64,000 bases of DNA from Symbiodinium natans (taxonomy: Eukaryota > Sar > Dinophyceae > Suessiales > Symbiodiniaceae), in contig CAJNDS010000203.1 in assembly GCA_905221605.1 (NCBI GenBank), positions 1 to 64,000 on the forward strand. Direction: 5' to 3'. The notes below the pieces were generated by a model, which had not been told where the DNA came from, did no database searches, and was given only the letters and a program-made list of their open reading frames with translations. This document shows, piece by piece, positions 41,707 through 52,957 of this stretch. How positions within the stretch are numbered: position 1 is the first letter of the stretch; every line of letters starts with the position of its first letter. Both the position numbers and the translations under genes were made by a program.

Positions 41707-43531
41707 AGCTTGAATTTTGCTGAAGGGTTTAGAGTTAAGGTTTGCGATTTCAGGTTCCGCGCTGAGGCTCTCGGCGCCTCCTGCTTGGGGTCACCATGGA
41801 TGCCTTCACGGTGCTTCTCGAGGGTCTGCGCCTGCGATAGTAGGTTTAGGCTTCTAGAGGGGCTTCCGAAAAATGAGGGAATGAGGGTTGCACTTTTTTG
41901 TAGGGGGTGGGAGCGTGCACAAATCCGTTTCCACGGCATTTGCGAGGTTTGGGCGACGTTGGGGCGACTTCGCGCGCGCGTGGGCAGCAGCGGGCGGCTG
42001 CGGGCGGCGGCGGGCGGGCGGGCAGCGAGCAATAGAAAAACAAGAGCCCCACAGTAATGTGGGGAAAAATATTCTTCCCTATAAGGGCAGTTTCGGGATT
42101 GTTGCTTTATGTTGTTTGGGGATTCTTAATCAAATAATTAGTAGTAAACCCATGGAAGATGTGGGATGCAACAGTGATGCAACTATAGGGCCTGTTGCAC
42201 CACAGACTGTAGAACCAGATGCGTCGAGCTGGGGTCGGAAGGCGCATCATCTGAGGCCTTGTGCCAACATTGTGTGAACACGTCCCATGTATCACATTTC
42301 TGGGAAAACAGCTCGCTCTCGTCGCGCACTCTGGATGTTTTTGACAGAACCCACGTACAGAGGGTCTATGGGCCTCAGGTGCAGCATCCTATGTGGCCAG
42401 TGCCTGCCAATCGGAAAGGGCAATGCGCACCAGGATCGTGTGTTTAGGGCTGATTCTGGCGGTGAACTCCGACTGGCCTACAGCATTCGATTGAAGTCCC
42501 AAGCGAACACTCAACTGCTCACACACACACACACACCAACAAAAACCCTCCAAACGCCGAAGCCATGAGCTCTTGAACTCCTCAAGCCCCGGCCGTACAA
42601 CAGCACCAAGAACAAGTCAGATACTACAGTAATGCCTAAACCTTAAACCCTAAACCCTAAACCCTTACTGCGTTGGATGATCTTGCATTGCCCTCTCGCC
42701 TGCGCCATGACAGGGGTCGCGCACTTGCTGGTTTCCGCAGCCTCTATGGGAGGCAAAACCCTATAAACCCCCCAACCTCAAGCGCTCGAAGCCTCTAAGC
42801 CCTTAAAGGGTTGCCCATTGCCTATACTCACAGTATTGCTGCTGTGCGCGCTGTCTAAGTGGATGTCGGCCCTCAGCACGGCAAAACCCAACTGGGCAGT
42901 TTTCGAACTCAGGGTCAGATTAAGGGCTTAGGTTCTCCGCGCCTGCTGTGGCTCGCCCATCATGGCGCCCTCCAGCCGGTTCGCGCCTACAATGCAAACT
43001 TCTCCGTATGGGGGGGGCTGTTCTTGCTGGCATGTTAAGGGCATGGGAGACTGGCCCTCAGATACTGTGCAATCTGTATGCAGCCCCATCTGCTCGAAAG
43101 ACGTCCCATGTCTCTCCCCCCAAGATTCTTGGAAATGGTGTCGGAGGGCCTCCGCGGTAGTCGGAAAGGGTTCCTCGTTGCTTCTCGAGGGGCTGTGCCT
43201 GCGATGGTGTGATTTGGGGTTCCATGAGGGTTTCCGAAACGGGTACCGTGTTGGGGGATGGGTGGCCCTGTGGGTTTCGGTTCTGTGATCGGGCCTGTTG
43301 CACCACAGACTGTGGAACCGGATGGGCCGAGCTGGCGTCGGAAGGCACATCATCTGAGGCCTCGCCAACATCTCCAACACATCTGCACCGCCATGCATCC
43401 CAGTGCCGAGAGCACACACACAGGCCAAACACTCCGAGAGCTTCATGACAACCCGAATTAAATTCGGGTTTACGATCATAAAGGCACCCCGAATATAGAC
43501 CCCCAAATAGTAGGATCCCTTATAAAAAGGA
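41707..43531. other. Long spacer with G/C-rich insert and element remnants
   Basis: It holds the X1 flank; a GC-rich insert at about 41938-42040 (cgcgcgcg, then ggcggcgggcgggcggg); the right half of a family-1 element (about 42060-42144); W-type segments near 42222-42250 and 43330-43362; a Z-like copy near 42362-42411; (CA)n at 42520-42536; CCCTAAA units at 42640-42665; and a family-2 half end near 43225. No intact gene is supported. Confidence 0.55.
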
Positions 43532-43755
43532 AGCCTGCTTCAATTGCATCACCTAGGCGCTTCCGCGGGCTCCTCCTCTGGCTCTGGCAGCCCTTCTCTG
43601 GCTGTCCGAACTGGCTCCTGCATGAATAAAGGGTGCTGGCAGTGAAGATCAAGGTAGTTAAGAACACAAAGGCACTGGTGTGGATCGAAACACTGGCACC
43701 TGTCTCGTAGCAGTCATGGCATGTCTCGCGCAACCGTGCACCCCAAGCACTGCAT
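43532..43755 (-). pseudogene. H2: broken copy of H1
   Basis: Duplicate of 10704-10950. RETCHDCYETGASVSIHTSA is kept, but an extra 2 nt (agaacacaaagg versus agaacaaagg) shifts the frame before the LHCQHP part, and the acidic tail is read in another frame. About 24 nt are also missing near 43552. Confidence 0.45.
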
Positions 43756-43932
43756 GAATAGATACCCCTAATATCGTAATCCCAAAATAATTATGCCCTT
43801 AACCCGAAAATGCCCCAAGTACAGGAATGCCTGGTCATGGACATCACCATGCCGGATCTCTGCCTGCATGACTGACGCAGAGCCACAGGGTGCTTGTTTC
43901 AATACTGACAATGGGCTTTTTGCTGAGAATGA

Positions 43933-43982
43933 GTTGCAGAGAAGCCGTGGGCCTCAGGTCCAGCATCCTCAGTGGCCAGCGC
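43933..43982 (-). CDS. Exon Z of gene A8
   Basis: A Z copy whose downstream GTTGAC donor has been replaced (gagttgcagag). It is the only Z in 43.9-53.4 kb and thus the sole terminal exon candidate for the whole run of A8-A12. The intron to A8 begins GCGAGT. Confidence 0.45.
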
Positions 43983-44063
43983 CTGTCGATCGGAAAGCGT
44001 TTAGCGCTAATTCCAGTGGCTACTTGGTTTTGACTGGGGCCGGGGATTGGCGACATGACTCGC

Positions 44064-45905
44064 CAAGGTTTCAGGGACGTCCTTTCTGGCATCACTGTCG
44101 ACACAGGCCGCCCCCCCAGCATCGGCTGCCTCATCAACTGCTTTGTCCTCCTTTGAGCCATCTGCGCGCAGCGTGACGTCACCATCCTCCTCCCAAACAC
44201 CCGAGCCGGACTGATCGGCCTCGGCCGCATCATCGGCGGATCCATCTTCGGCTTCGGGGACGTTCTCTCCAGCATCACTGTCGACACAGGCAGCCTCCTC
44301 AGCATCGGCTGCCTCGTCGACCGCCTTGCCCTGCTTCGCACCGCCTGGAGTGTCGCCCTCTGGGTCAGCATCCTCGGCCTCATGAAGCGGGATCTGACTG
44401 TCATCCTTCAAAGCACCCGACTCGGACTGATCGGCCCCGGCCGCATCATCGGCGGCTTCATTTTTGGCTTCAGGGACATGCTCTCCAGCGTCACCTTCGA
44501 CACAGACAGCCTCTCCAACATCGGCTGCCTCATCAAGTGCTTTGTCCTGCTTTGAACCACCGGCAGTGTCATTCTCTAGCTCATGAATCGCGATCTCACT
44601 GTCATCTGCGTTGTTCTGTCGGCCCTCGGCCGAACCAACCTCCTCACCAGCGCACTCTTTGTTGTGCAGGGAACCAACTGGGGATTGGCCGACATGACTC
44701 ACCAAGGTTTCAGCATCACCGTCTACACAGGCAGCCCCCCCAGCATCGGCTGCCTCATCAACTGCTGTGTCCTCCTTTGAGCCATCTGCGCGCAGCGTGA
44801 CGTCACCATCCTCCTCCCAAACACCCGAGCCGGACTGATCGGCCCCGGCCGCATCATCGGCGGATCCATCTTCGGCTTCGGGGACGTTCTCTCCAGCATC
44901 ACTGTCGACACAGGCAGCCTCCTCAGCATCGGCTGCCTCGTCGACCGCCTTGCCCTGCTTCGCACCGCCTGGAGTGTCGCCCTCTGGGTCAGCATCCTCG
45001 GCCTCATGAAGCGGGATCTGACTGTCATCCTTCAAAGCACCCGACTCGGACTGATCGGCCCCGGCCGCATCATCGGCGGCTTCATTTTTGGCTTCAGGGA
45101 CATGCTCTCCAGCGTCACCTTCGACACCGACAGCCTCTCCAACATCGGCTGCCTCATCAAGTGCTTTGTCCTGCTTTGAACCACCGGCAGTGTCATTCTC
45201 TAGCTCATGAATCGCGATCTCACTGTCACCTGTGTTGTTCTGTCGGCCCTCGGCCGAACAAACCTCCTGCGCACCATCGCACTCTTTGTTGTGCAGGGAA
45301 CCAGCCTTGCCTGCATCAGGAGGCCCATCGCCCTCAGATACATCGTCTTCCTCCTCCTCATAGCTGTACTCCGATCCTGGGCAGTCTTCCCTTAGCTCCT
45401 CTTCAGAACCCTCCACGTCGGCAGAGCCTTGTGACGAATGCTCATCTGAGTACTCGTCGTACTCGTCCCCCTCCTCATCCTCTTCACGGGCAGTGACTTC
45501 TTCGCCCCTGTCATCCGATCCAGACTCGTCTGAGCACTCCTCCTCATCCGCTGCCGCGCGGTCTGATGCATCGACCTTCACATCTTCCTCCTCCTCATAG
45601 CTGTCCGATCTGGAGTACTCGTCGCATGCGTCGTCACATGCAGGACTTGGCTTCGCCTCCCTACCCTCTGCATCGGAAGACTTCTCCACTGAGCCCTGTG
45701 ACGAGTACTCACCTGAGTACTCGTCGTACTCACCTGAGTACTCGTCGTACTCGTCCTGGGCACTGTCTTCTTCGCCCCTCGATCCAGACGGTCCGTCCGA
45801 GGCCTCTGCTGGAGCATCTGCAGACGTGGAGCAGAGGTTGTCTGCGGCGTCTTCGACCTTTTCAACATCTTTATGTGGTCGAGGTTCTCTAGAACTCTTG
45901 GCTTG
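44064..45905 (-). CDS. Acidic-repeat protein A8 with internal duplication
   Basis: The in-frame Y module (PHKDVEKVEDAADNLCSTSA) leads through SDGPSGSRGEEDSAQDEYDE and a doubled YSGEYDEYSGEY into the head. The body from GSLHNKEC to the end is present twice (about 44100-44690 and 44720-45330). The first-translated copy ends AETLVSHVGQSPV, the sequence of an A exon end plus the first bases of its intron, now fused in frame to the second copy. The G tracts are both 7 nt. The final donor is GCGAGT instead of GTGAGT (44058-44063). Without splicing the frame closes at SHWN, 44007. Confidence 0.65.
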
Positions 45906-46104
45906 GCATGTGCCATGTGGCAGTTTACGATGTTAGGGGTACTTTTGGGGGTCCTTATTTTCATGGGGAATCCGACTCTTTGGGGGTCTATTTTAGGGGT
46001 CCCCTACTTGCATAGCATGCGCAGGGCAAGCGTGTTCAGGGCTTCTGACAGTGCAAATCTCAGCAGTTCTTCTGCGCAAGAGATGGAGTTGCAAAATGCA
46101 ACCT

Positions 46105-46570
46105 TCCTTCTAATTGCCCGGCCTCAGGCGGAGATTCTGCGAGCGGACGCAAGTTCTCGGACGCACCCTCGGCGTCCTCAACATCATTGCAGCTGATTAG
46201 ATGGACATTTCAGGCAAGTTGGGTCATCATGCTGGATATTTCAAATTAGGACCAAAATCTTAAAGTGTTATGATTGGATCATCTGCTGCAAACCTGGATT
46301 GGATGTGAAAAAGTTTCAGGCAATCTATATTGTGCATTTCACTGCCAACAACAATGATACTATCAATAATATTCATTATTTAGCTTCTGCTCGCAGGATG
46401 CTGTAGCAGTTTGCAGATTCGAGGTGCAGCATTGCGGGAGCTCCCTCCTCCCCCTCCCCCTCTCCCCAGTGCCGTGAGGCCTTCGCTGGAGCATCTGCAG
46501 ATGTAGGGCAGTGCTCTGCGGCGTCTTCTGCCTTTTCATGACCGAGGTTTTCCGGGATTCCGAACTTAGG
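46105..46570 (-). CDS. Short exons Y and X between A9 and A8
   Basis: Y (about 46470-46565, EDAAEHCPT-type) and X (46105-46195) are in the same order as in other leaders, but there is no X1 start exon. The linker between them carries an AT-rich insertion. Confidence 0.4.
46197..46380. mobile_element. AT-rich insertion of about 184 bp, type unknown
   Basis: Compared with 48015-48030, 49690 and 51367, where gcagct is followed directly by agcttctgct, this copy is interrupted between the two by about 184 bp of unrelated AT-rich sequence with no repeat elsewhere in the window. No terminal inverted repeats are obvious. It may be a small transposon-derived insert in intron sequence. Confidence 0.6.
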
Positions 46571-46633
46571 GCCTTAGGGGGTTCTGTGGCCAGAAGGTGC
46601 AAATCTTAGCTCGTAGCTTCAGGACAAAAGGCG

Positions 46634-47770
46634 TTACCCTTCCAATTGCCCAGTGACGTCACCCTCTTTCTCCCAAACACCCGAGCCGGACTGATCGGCC
46701 TCGGCTGCATCATCGGCGGATCCATCTTCGGCTTCATGGACGTTCTCTCCAGCATCACCGTCGACACAGGCAGCCTCCCCAGCATCGGCTGCCTCGTCGA
46801 CCGCCTTGCGCTGCTTCGCACCGCCTGGAGTGTCGCCCTCTGGGTCAGCATCCTCGGCCTCATGAAGCGGGATCTGACTGTCATCCTTCAAAGCACCCGA
46901 CTCGGACTGATCGGCCCCGGCCGCATCATCGGCATCGGCAGCTTCATCTTCGGCTTCAGGGACATGCTCTCCAGCGTCACCGTCGACACAGGCAGCCTCT
47001 CCAACATCGGCTGCCTCGTCAACTGCTTTGTCCTGCATTGAACCACCGGCAGTGTCATTCTCTAGCTCATGAATCGCGATCTCACTGTCATCTGCGTTGT
47101 TCTGTCGGCCCTCGGCCGAACAAACCTCCTCCTGCGCACCCTCGCACTCTTTGTTGTGCCGGGAACCAGCCTTGCCTGCATCAGGAGGCCCATCGGCCTC
47201 AGATACATCGTCTTCCTCCTCCTCATAGCTGTACTCCGATCCTGGGCAGTCTTCCCTTAGCTCCTCTTCAGAACCCTCCACGTCGGCAGAGCCTTGTGAC
47301 GAATGCTCATCTGAGTACTCGTCGTACTCGTCCCCCTCCTCATCCTCTTCACGGGCAGTGACTTCTTCGCCCCTGTCATCCGATCCAGACTCGTCTGAGC
47401 ACTCCTCCTCATCCGCTGCCGCGCGGTCTGATGCATCGACCTTCACATCTTCCTCCTCCTCATAGCTGTCCGATCTGGAGTACTCGTCGCATGCGTCGTC
47501 ACATGCAGGACTTGGCTTCGCCTCCCTACCCTCTGCATCGGAAGACTTCTCCACTGAGCCCTGTGACGAGTACTCACCTGAGTACTCGTCGTACTCACCT
47601 GAGTACTCGTCGTACTCGTCCTGGGCACTGTCTTCTTCGCCCCTCGATCCAGACGGTCCGTCCGAGGCCTCTGCTGGAGCATCTGCAGACGTGGAGCAGA
47701 GGTTGTCTGCGGCGTCTTCGACCTTTTCAACATCTTTATGTGGTCGAGGTTCTCTAGAACTCTTGGCTTG
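46634..47770 (-). CDS. Acidic-repeat protein A9, fused to an X1 tail
   Basis: Y, head and two repeat units are in frame. After GVWEKEGDVT the sequence switches at GTGACGTCAC to the GQLEG end of X1 and its GGGTAACG donor candidate, skipping the G tract and the usual end. The head has the doubled YSGEYDEYSGEY with two internal CAG-GTGAGT sites. An extra DADDAAGAD stretch marks A9-A12. Confidence 0.6.
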   Translation of the reverse strand, partial: QAKSSREPRPHKDVEKVEDAADNLCSTSADAPAEASDGPSGSRGEEDSAQDEYDEYSGEYDEYSGEYSSQGSVEKSSDAEGREAKPSPACDDACDEYSRSDSYEEEEDVKVDASDRAAADEEECSDESGSDDRGEEVTAREEDEEGDEYDEYSDEHSSQGSADVEGSEEELREDCPGSEYSYEEEEDDVSEADGPPDAGKAGSRHNKECEGAQEEVCSAEGRQNNADDSEIAIHELENDTAGGSMQDKAVDEAADVGEAACVDGDAGEHVPEAEDEAADADDAAGADQSESGALKDDSQIPLHEAEDADPEGDTPGGAKQRKAVDEAADAGEAACVDGDAGENVHEAEDGSADDAAEADQSGSGVWEKEGDVTGQLEG

Positions 47771-47934
47771 GCAGTTGCTATGTGGCAGTTTACGATGTTA
47801 GGGGTAGGGAACCCGACACTTTTGGGGGTCTGTTTTAGGGGTCCCCTACTTGCGTAGCATGCGCAAGGCAAGCGTTATCAGGGCTTCTGAAAGTGCAAAT
47901 CTCAGCCGTTCTTCTGCGTTGCAAAATGCAACCT

Positions 47935-48205
47935 TCCTTTTTATTGCCCGGCCTCAGGCGGAGATTCTGCGAGCGGGCGCAAGTTCTCGGACGCGCCCTC
48001 GGCGTCCTCAACATCATTGCAGCTAGCTTCTGCTCACAGGATGCTGTAGCAGTTTGCAGGTTCGAGGTGCAACATTGGGGGTGCTCTCTCCTCCCCCTCC
48101 CCCTCTCCCCAGTGCCGTGAGGCCTCCGCTGGAGCATCTGCAGATGTGGGGCAGTGCTCTGCGGCGTCTTCTGCCTTTTCAGGACCGAGGTTTTCCGGGA
48201 TTCCT
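47935..48205 (-). CDS. Short exons Y and X between A10 and A9
   Basis: Y about 48105-48205 (PEKAEDAAEHCPTSADAPAE) and X about 47935-48030. No start exon. Confidence 0.4.
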
Positions 48206-48299
48206 GATAGGCCCTTAGGGGTACTGTGGTCAGGAGCATGTTCAGGACTTCTGAAGGTACAAATCTTACTAGTAGCTCGTAGCTCTGGACACAAGGTAG

Positions 48300-49438
48300 T
48301 TACCCTTTCAATTGCCCAGTGACGTCACAATCCTCCTCCCAATTACCCGAGCCGGACTGATCGGCCTCGGCTGCATCATCGGCGGATCCATCTTCGGCTT
48401 CAGGGACCTTCTCTCCAGCATCACCGTCGGCACAGGCAGCCTCCCCAGCATCGGCTGCCTCGTCGACCGCCTTGCCCTGCTTCGCACCGCCTGGAGTGTC
48501 GCCCTCTGGGTCAGCATCCTCGGCCTCATGAAGCGGGATCTGACTGTCATCCTTCAAAGCACGCGACCCGGACTGATCGGCCCCGGCCGCATCATCGGCA
48601 TCGGCAGCTTCATCTTCGGCTTCAGGGACATGCTCTCCAGCGTCACCTTCGACACCGACAGCCTCTCCAACATCGGCTGCCTCATCAAGTGCTTTGTCCT
48701 GCTTTGAACCACCGGCAGTGTCATTCTCTAGCTCATGAATCGCGATCTCACTGTCACCTGTGTTGTTCTGTCGGCCCTCGGCCGAACAAACCTCCTGCGC
48801 ACCATCGCACTCTTTGTTGTGCAGGGAACCAGCCTTGCCTGCATCAGGAGGCCCATCGCCCTCAGATACATCGTCTTCCTCCTCCTCATAGCTGTACTCC
48901 GATCCTGGGCAGTCTTCCCTTAGCTCCTCTTCAGAACCCTCCACGTCGGCAGAGCCTTGTGACGAATGCTCATCTGAGTACTCGTCGTACTCGTCCCCCT
49001 CCTCATCCTCTTCACGGGCAGTGACTTCTTCGCCCCTGTCATCCGATCCAGACTCGTCTGAGCACTCCTCCTCATCCGCTGCCACGCGGTCTGATGCATC
49101 GACCTTTACATCTTCCTCCTCCTCATAGCTGTCCGATCTGGAGTATTCGTCGCATGCGTCGTCACATGCAGGACTTGGCTTCGCCTCCCTACCCTCTGCA
49201 TCGGAAGACTTCTCCACTGAGCCCTGTGACGAGTACTCACCTGAGTACTCGTCGTACTCACCTGAGTACTCGTCGTACTCGTCCTGGGCACTGTCTTCTT
49301 CGCGCCTCTCTCCAGATGTTCCATCCGAGGCCTCTGCTGGAGCATCTGCAGACGTGGAGCAGAAGTTGTCTGCGGCGTCTTCGACCTTTTCAACATCTTT
49401 TTATGGTCGAGGTTCTCTTCTTGGCTTGGCAGGTGCTA
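48300..49438 (-). CDS. Acidic-repeat protein A10, fused to an X1 tail
   Basis: Built as A9, with GNWEEDCDVTGQLKG at the end. The Y module has lost 6 nt (ttctcttcttggc instead of ttctctagaactcttggc), two codons in frame. The last repeat has ADGDAGEKVPEAED. Confidence 0.6.
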
Positions 49439-49604
49439 TGTGGCAGTTTACGATGTTAGGGGTAGGGAACCCGACAATTTTGGGGGTCTGTTTTAAGGGT
49501 CCCCTACTTGCGTAGCATGCGCCGGGCAAGCGTGTTCACGGCTTCTGACAGTGCAAATCTCAACCGTTCTTCTGCGCAAGAGATGGAGTTGCAAAATGCA
49601 ACCT

Positions 49605-49885
49605 TGCTTCTATTTGCCCGGCCTCAGGCGGAGATTCTGCGAGCGGACGCAAGTTCTCGGACGCGCCCTCGGCGTCCTCAACATCATTGCAGCTAGCTTC
49701 TGCTCACAGGATGCTGTAGCAGTTTGCAGGTTCGAGGTGCAGCATTAGGGGAGCTCCCTCCTCCCCCTCCCCCTCTCCCCAGTGCCGCGAGGCCTCTGCT
49801 GAAGCATCTGCAGATGTGGGGCAGTGCTCTGCGACGTCTTCTGCCTATTCAGGACCGAGGTTTTCCGGGATTCCTGACTTAGGGC
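49605..49885 (-). CDS. Short exons Y and X between A11 and A10
   Basis: Y about 49780-49885 and X about 49605-49695. No start exon. Confidence 0.4.
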
Positions 49886-49966
49886 CTTAAAAGGTACTGT
49901 GGTCAGGCGCATGCTCAGGACTTCTCAAGGTGCAAATCTTAGCTCGTAGCTTCAGGACAAAAGGTG

Positions 49967-51082
49967 TTACCCTTCCAATTGCCCAGTGACGTCACCATCC
50001 TCCTCCCAAACACCCGAGCCGGACTGATCGGCCTCGGCCGCATCATCGGCGGATCCATCTTCGGCTTCGGGGACGTTCTCTCCAGCATCACTGTCGACAC
50101 AGGCAGCCTCCTCAGCATCGGCTGCCTCGTCGACCGCCTTGCCCTGCTTCGCACCGCCTGGAGTGTCGCCCTCTGGGTCAGCATCCTCGGCCTCATGAAG
50201 CGGGATCTGACTGTCATCCTTCAAAGCACCCGACTCGGACTGATCGGCCCCGGCCGCATCATCGGCATCGGCAGCTTCATCTTCGGCTTCAGGGACATGC
50301 TCTCCAGCGTCACCGTCGACACAGGCAGCCTCTCCAACATCGGCTGCCTCGTCAACTGCTTTGTCCTGCTTTGAACCACCGGCAGTGTCATTCTCTAGCT
50401 CATGAATCGCGATCTCACTGTCATCTGCGTTGTTCTGTCGGCCCTCGGCCGAACCAACCTCCTCCTGCGCACCATCGCACTCTTTGTTGTGCCGGGAACC
50501 AGCCTTGCCTGCATCAGGAGGCCCATCGGCCCCAGATGCATCGTCTTCCTCCTCCTCGTAGCTGTACTCCGATCCTGGGCAGTCTTCCCTTAGCTCCTCT
50601 TCAGAACCCTCCACGTCGGCAGAGCCTTGTGACGAATGCTCATCTGAGTACTCGTCGCACTCGTCCCCCTCCTCATCCTCTTCACGGGCAGTGACTTCTT
50701 CGCCCCTGTCATCCGATCCTGACTCGTCTGAGCACTCCTCCTCATCCGCTGCCGCGCGGTCTGATGCATCGACCTTCACATCTTCCTCCTCCTCATAGCT
50801 GTCCGATCTGGAGTACTCGTCGCATGCGTCGTCACATGCAGGACTTGGCTTCGCCTCCCTACCCTCTGCATCGGAAGACTTCTCCACTGAGCCCTGTGAC
50901 GAGTACTCACCTGAGTACTCGTCGTACTCGTCCTGGGCACTGTCTTCTTCGCCCCTCGATCCAGACGGTCCGTCCGAGGCCTCTGCTGGAGCATCTGCAG
51001 ACGTGGAGCAGAGGTTGTCTGCGGCGTCTTCGACCTTTGCAACATCTTTTTGTGGTCGAGGTTCTCTACAACTCTTGGCTTG
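49967..51082 (-). CDS. Acidic-repeat protein A11, fused to an X1 tail
   Basis: Same structure as A9. The head has a single YSGEY block (one of the 21-nt duplicates is missing), hence one internal CAG-GTGAGT site. It ends GVWEEDGDVTGQLEG. Confidence 0.6.
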   Translation of the reverse strand, partial: QAKSCREPRPQKDVAKVEDAADNLCSTSADAPAEASDGPSGSRGEEDSAQDEYDEYSGEYSSQGSVEKSSDAEGREAKPSPACDDACDEYSRSDSYEEEEDVKVDASDRAAADEEECSDESGSDDRGEEVTAREEDEEGDECDEYSDEHSSQGSADVEGSEEELREDCPGSEYSYEEEEDDASGADGPPDAGKAGSRHNKECDGAQEEVGSAEGRQNNADDSEIAIHELENDTAGGSKQDKAVDEAADVGEAACVDGDAGEHVPEAEDEAADADDAAGADQSESGALKDDSQIPLHEAEDADPEGDTPGGAKQGKAVDEAADAEEAACVDSDAGENVPEAEDGSADDAAEADQSGSGVWEEDGDVTGQLEG

Positions 51083-51284
51083 GCATGTGCTATGTGGCAG
51101 TTTACGATGTTAGGGGTACTTTTTGGGGTCCTTATTTTCATGAGGGAATCCGACTCTTTGGGTGTCTATTTTAGGGGTCCCCTAATTGCGTAGCATGCGC
51201 AGGGCAAGCGTGTTCAGGGCTTCTGACGGTGCAAATCTTAGTACTTCTTCTGCGCAGGAGATGGAGTTGCAAAATGCAACCTTC

Positions 51285-51560
51285 CTTCTACTTGCCCGGC
51301 CTCATGCGGAGATTCTGCGAGCGGACGCAAGTTCTCGGACGTGCCCTCGGCGTCCTCAACATCATTGCAGCTAGCTTCTGCTCACAGGATGCTGTAGCAG
51401 TTTGCAGGTTCGAGATGCAGCATTAGGGGAGCTCCCTCCTCCCCCCCCTCTCCCCAGTGCCGCAAGGCCTCCGCTGAAGCATCTGCAGATGTGGGGCAGT
51501 GCTCTGCGGCGTCTTCTGCCTTTTCAGGACCGAGGTTTTCCGGGATTCCTGACTTAGGGC
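51285..51560 (-). CDS. Short exons Y and X between A12 and A11
   Basis: Y about 51455-51560 and X about 51285-51372. No start exon. Confidence 0.4.
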
Positions 51561-51678
51561 CTTAGGGGGTACTGTGGTCAGGCGCATGCTCAGGACTTCT
51601 CAAGGTGCCAAATCTTAGCTCGTAGCTTCAGGACAAAAGGTACTACCCTTCCAATTGCCCAGTGACGTCACAATCCTC

Positions 51679-52774
51679 CTACCAAACACCCGAGCCGGAC
51701 TGATCGGCCTCGGCTGCATCATCGGCGGATCCATCTTCGGCTTCAGGGACCTTCTCTCCAGCATCACCGTCGACACAGGCAGCCTCCCCAGCATCGGCTG
51801 CCTCGTCGACCGCCTTGCCCTGCTTCACACCGCCTGGAGTGTCGCCCTCTGGGTCAGCATCCTCGGCCTCATGAAGCGGGATCTGACTGTCATCCTTCAA
51901 AGCACCCGACTCGGACTGATCGGCCCCGGCCGCATCATCGGCATCGGCAGCTTCATCTTCGGCTTCAGGGACATGCTCTCCAGCGTCACCGTCGACACAG
52001 GCAGCCTCTCCAACATCGGCTGCCTCGTCAACTGCTTTGTCCTGCTTTGAACCACCGGCAGTGTCATTCTCTAGCTCATGAATCGCGATCTCACTGTCAT
52101 CTGCGTTGTTCTGTCGGCCCTCGGCCGAACCAACCTCCTCCTGCGCACCATCGCACTCTTTGTTGTGCCGGGAACCAGCCTTGCCTGCATCAGGAGGCCC
52201 ATCGGCCTCAGATACATCGTCTTCCTCCTCCTCATAGCTGTACTCCGATCCTGGGCAGTCTTCCCTTGGCTCCTCTTCAGAACCCTCCACGTCGGCAGAG
52301 CCTGTTGACGAATGCTCATCTGAGTACTCGTCGTACTCGTCCCCCTCCTCATCCTCTTCACGGGCAGTGACTTCTTCGCCCCTGTCATCCGATCCAGACT
52401 CGTCTGAGCACTCCTCCTCATCCGCTGCCACGCGGTCTGATGCATCGACCTTTACATCTTCCTCCTCCTCATAGCTGTCCGATCTGGAGTATTCGTCGCA
52501 TGCGTCGTCACATGCAGGACTTGGCTTCGCCTCCCTACTCTCTGCATCGGAAGACTTCTCCACTGAGCCCTGTGACGAGTACTCACCTGAGTACTCGTCG
52601 TACTCACCTGAGTACTCGTCGTACTCGTCCTGGGCACTGTCTTCTTCGCGCCTCTCTCCAGATGTTCCATCCGAGGCCTCTGCTGGAGCATCTGCAGACG
52701 TGGAGCAGAAGTTGTCTGCGGCGTCTTCGACCTTTTCAACATCTTTTTATGGTCGAGGTTCTCTTCTTGGCTTG
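51679..52774 (-). CDS. Acidic-repeat protein A12 with nonsense codon near its end
   Basis: As A10, with the same 6-nt deletion in Y. At 51679-51681 the usual GAG after GVW is TAG, so translation stops about ten codons before the homologous GQLEG end and donor. GTGACGTCAC follows at about 51660. A12 is the first acidic exon after the only start exon of this run. As read, the stop would cut the hypothetical fused protein here. Confidence 0.6.
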
Positions 52775-52957
52775 GCAGGTGCTATGTGGCAGTTTACGAT
52801 GTTAGGGGTAGGGAACCCGACAATTTTGGGGGTCTGTTTTAAGGGTCCCCTACTTGCGTAGCATGCGCCGGGCAAGCGTGTTCACGGCTTCTGACAGTGC
52901 AAATCTCAACCGTTCTTCTGCGCAGGAGATGGAGTTGCAAAATGCAACCTTCCTTCT

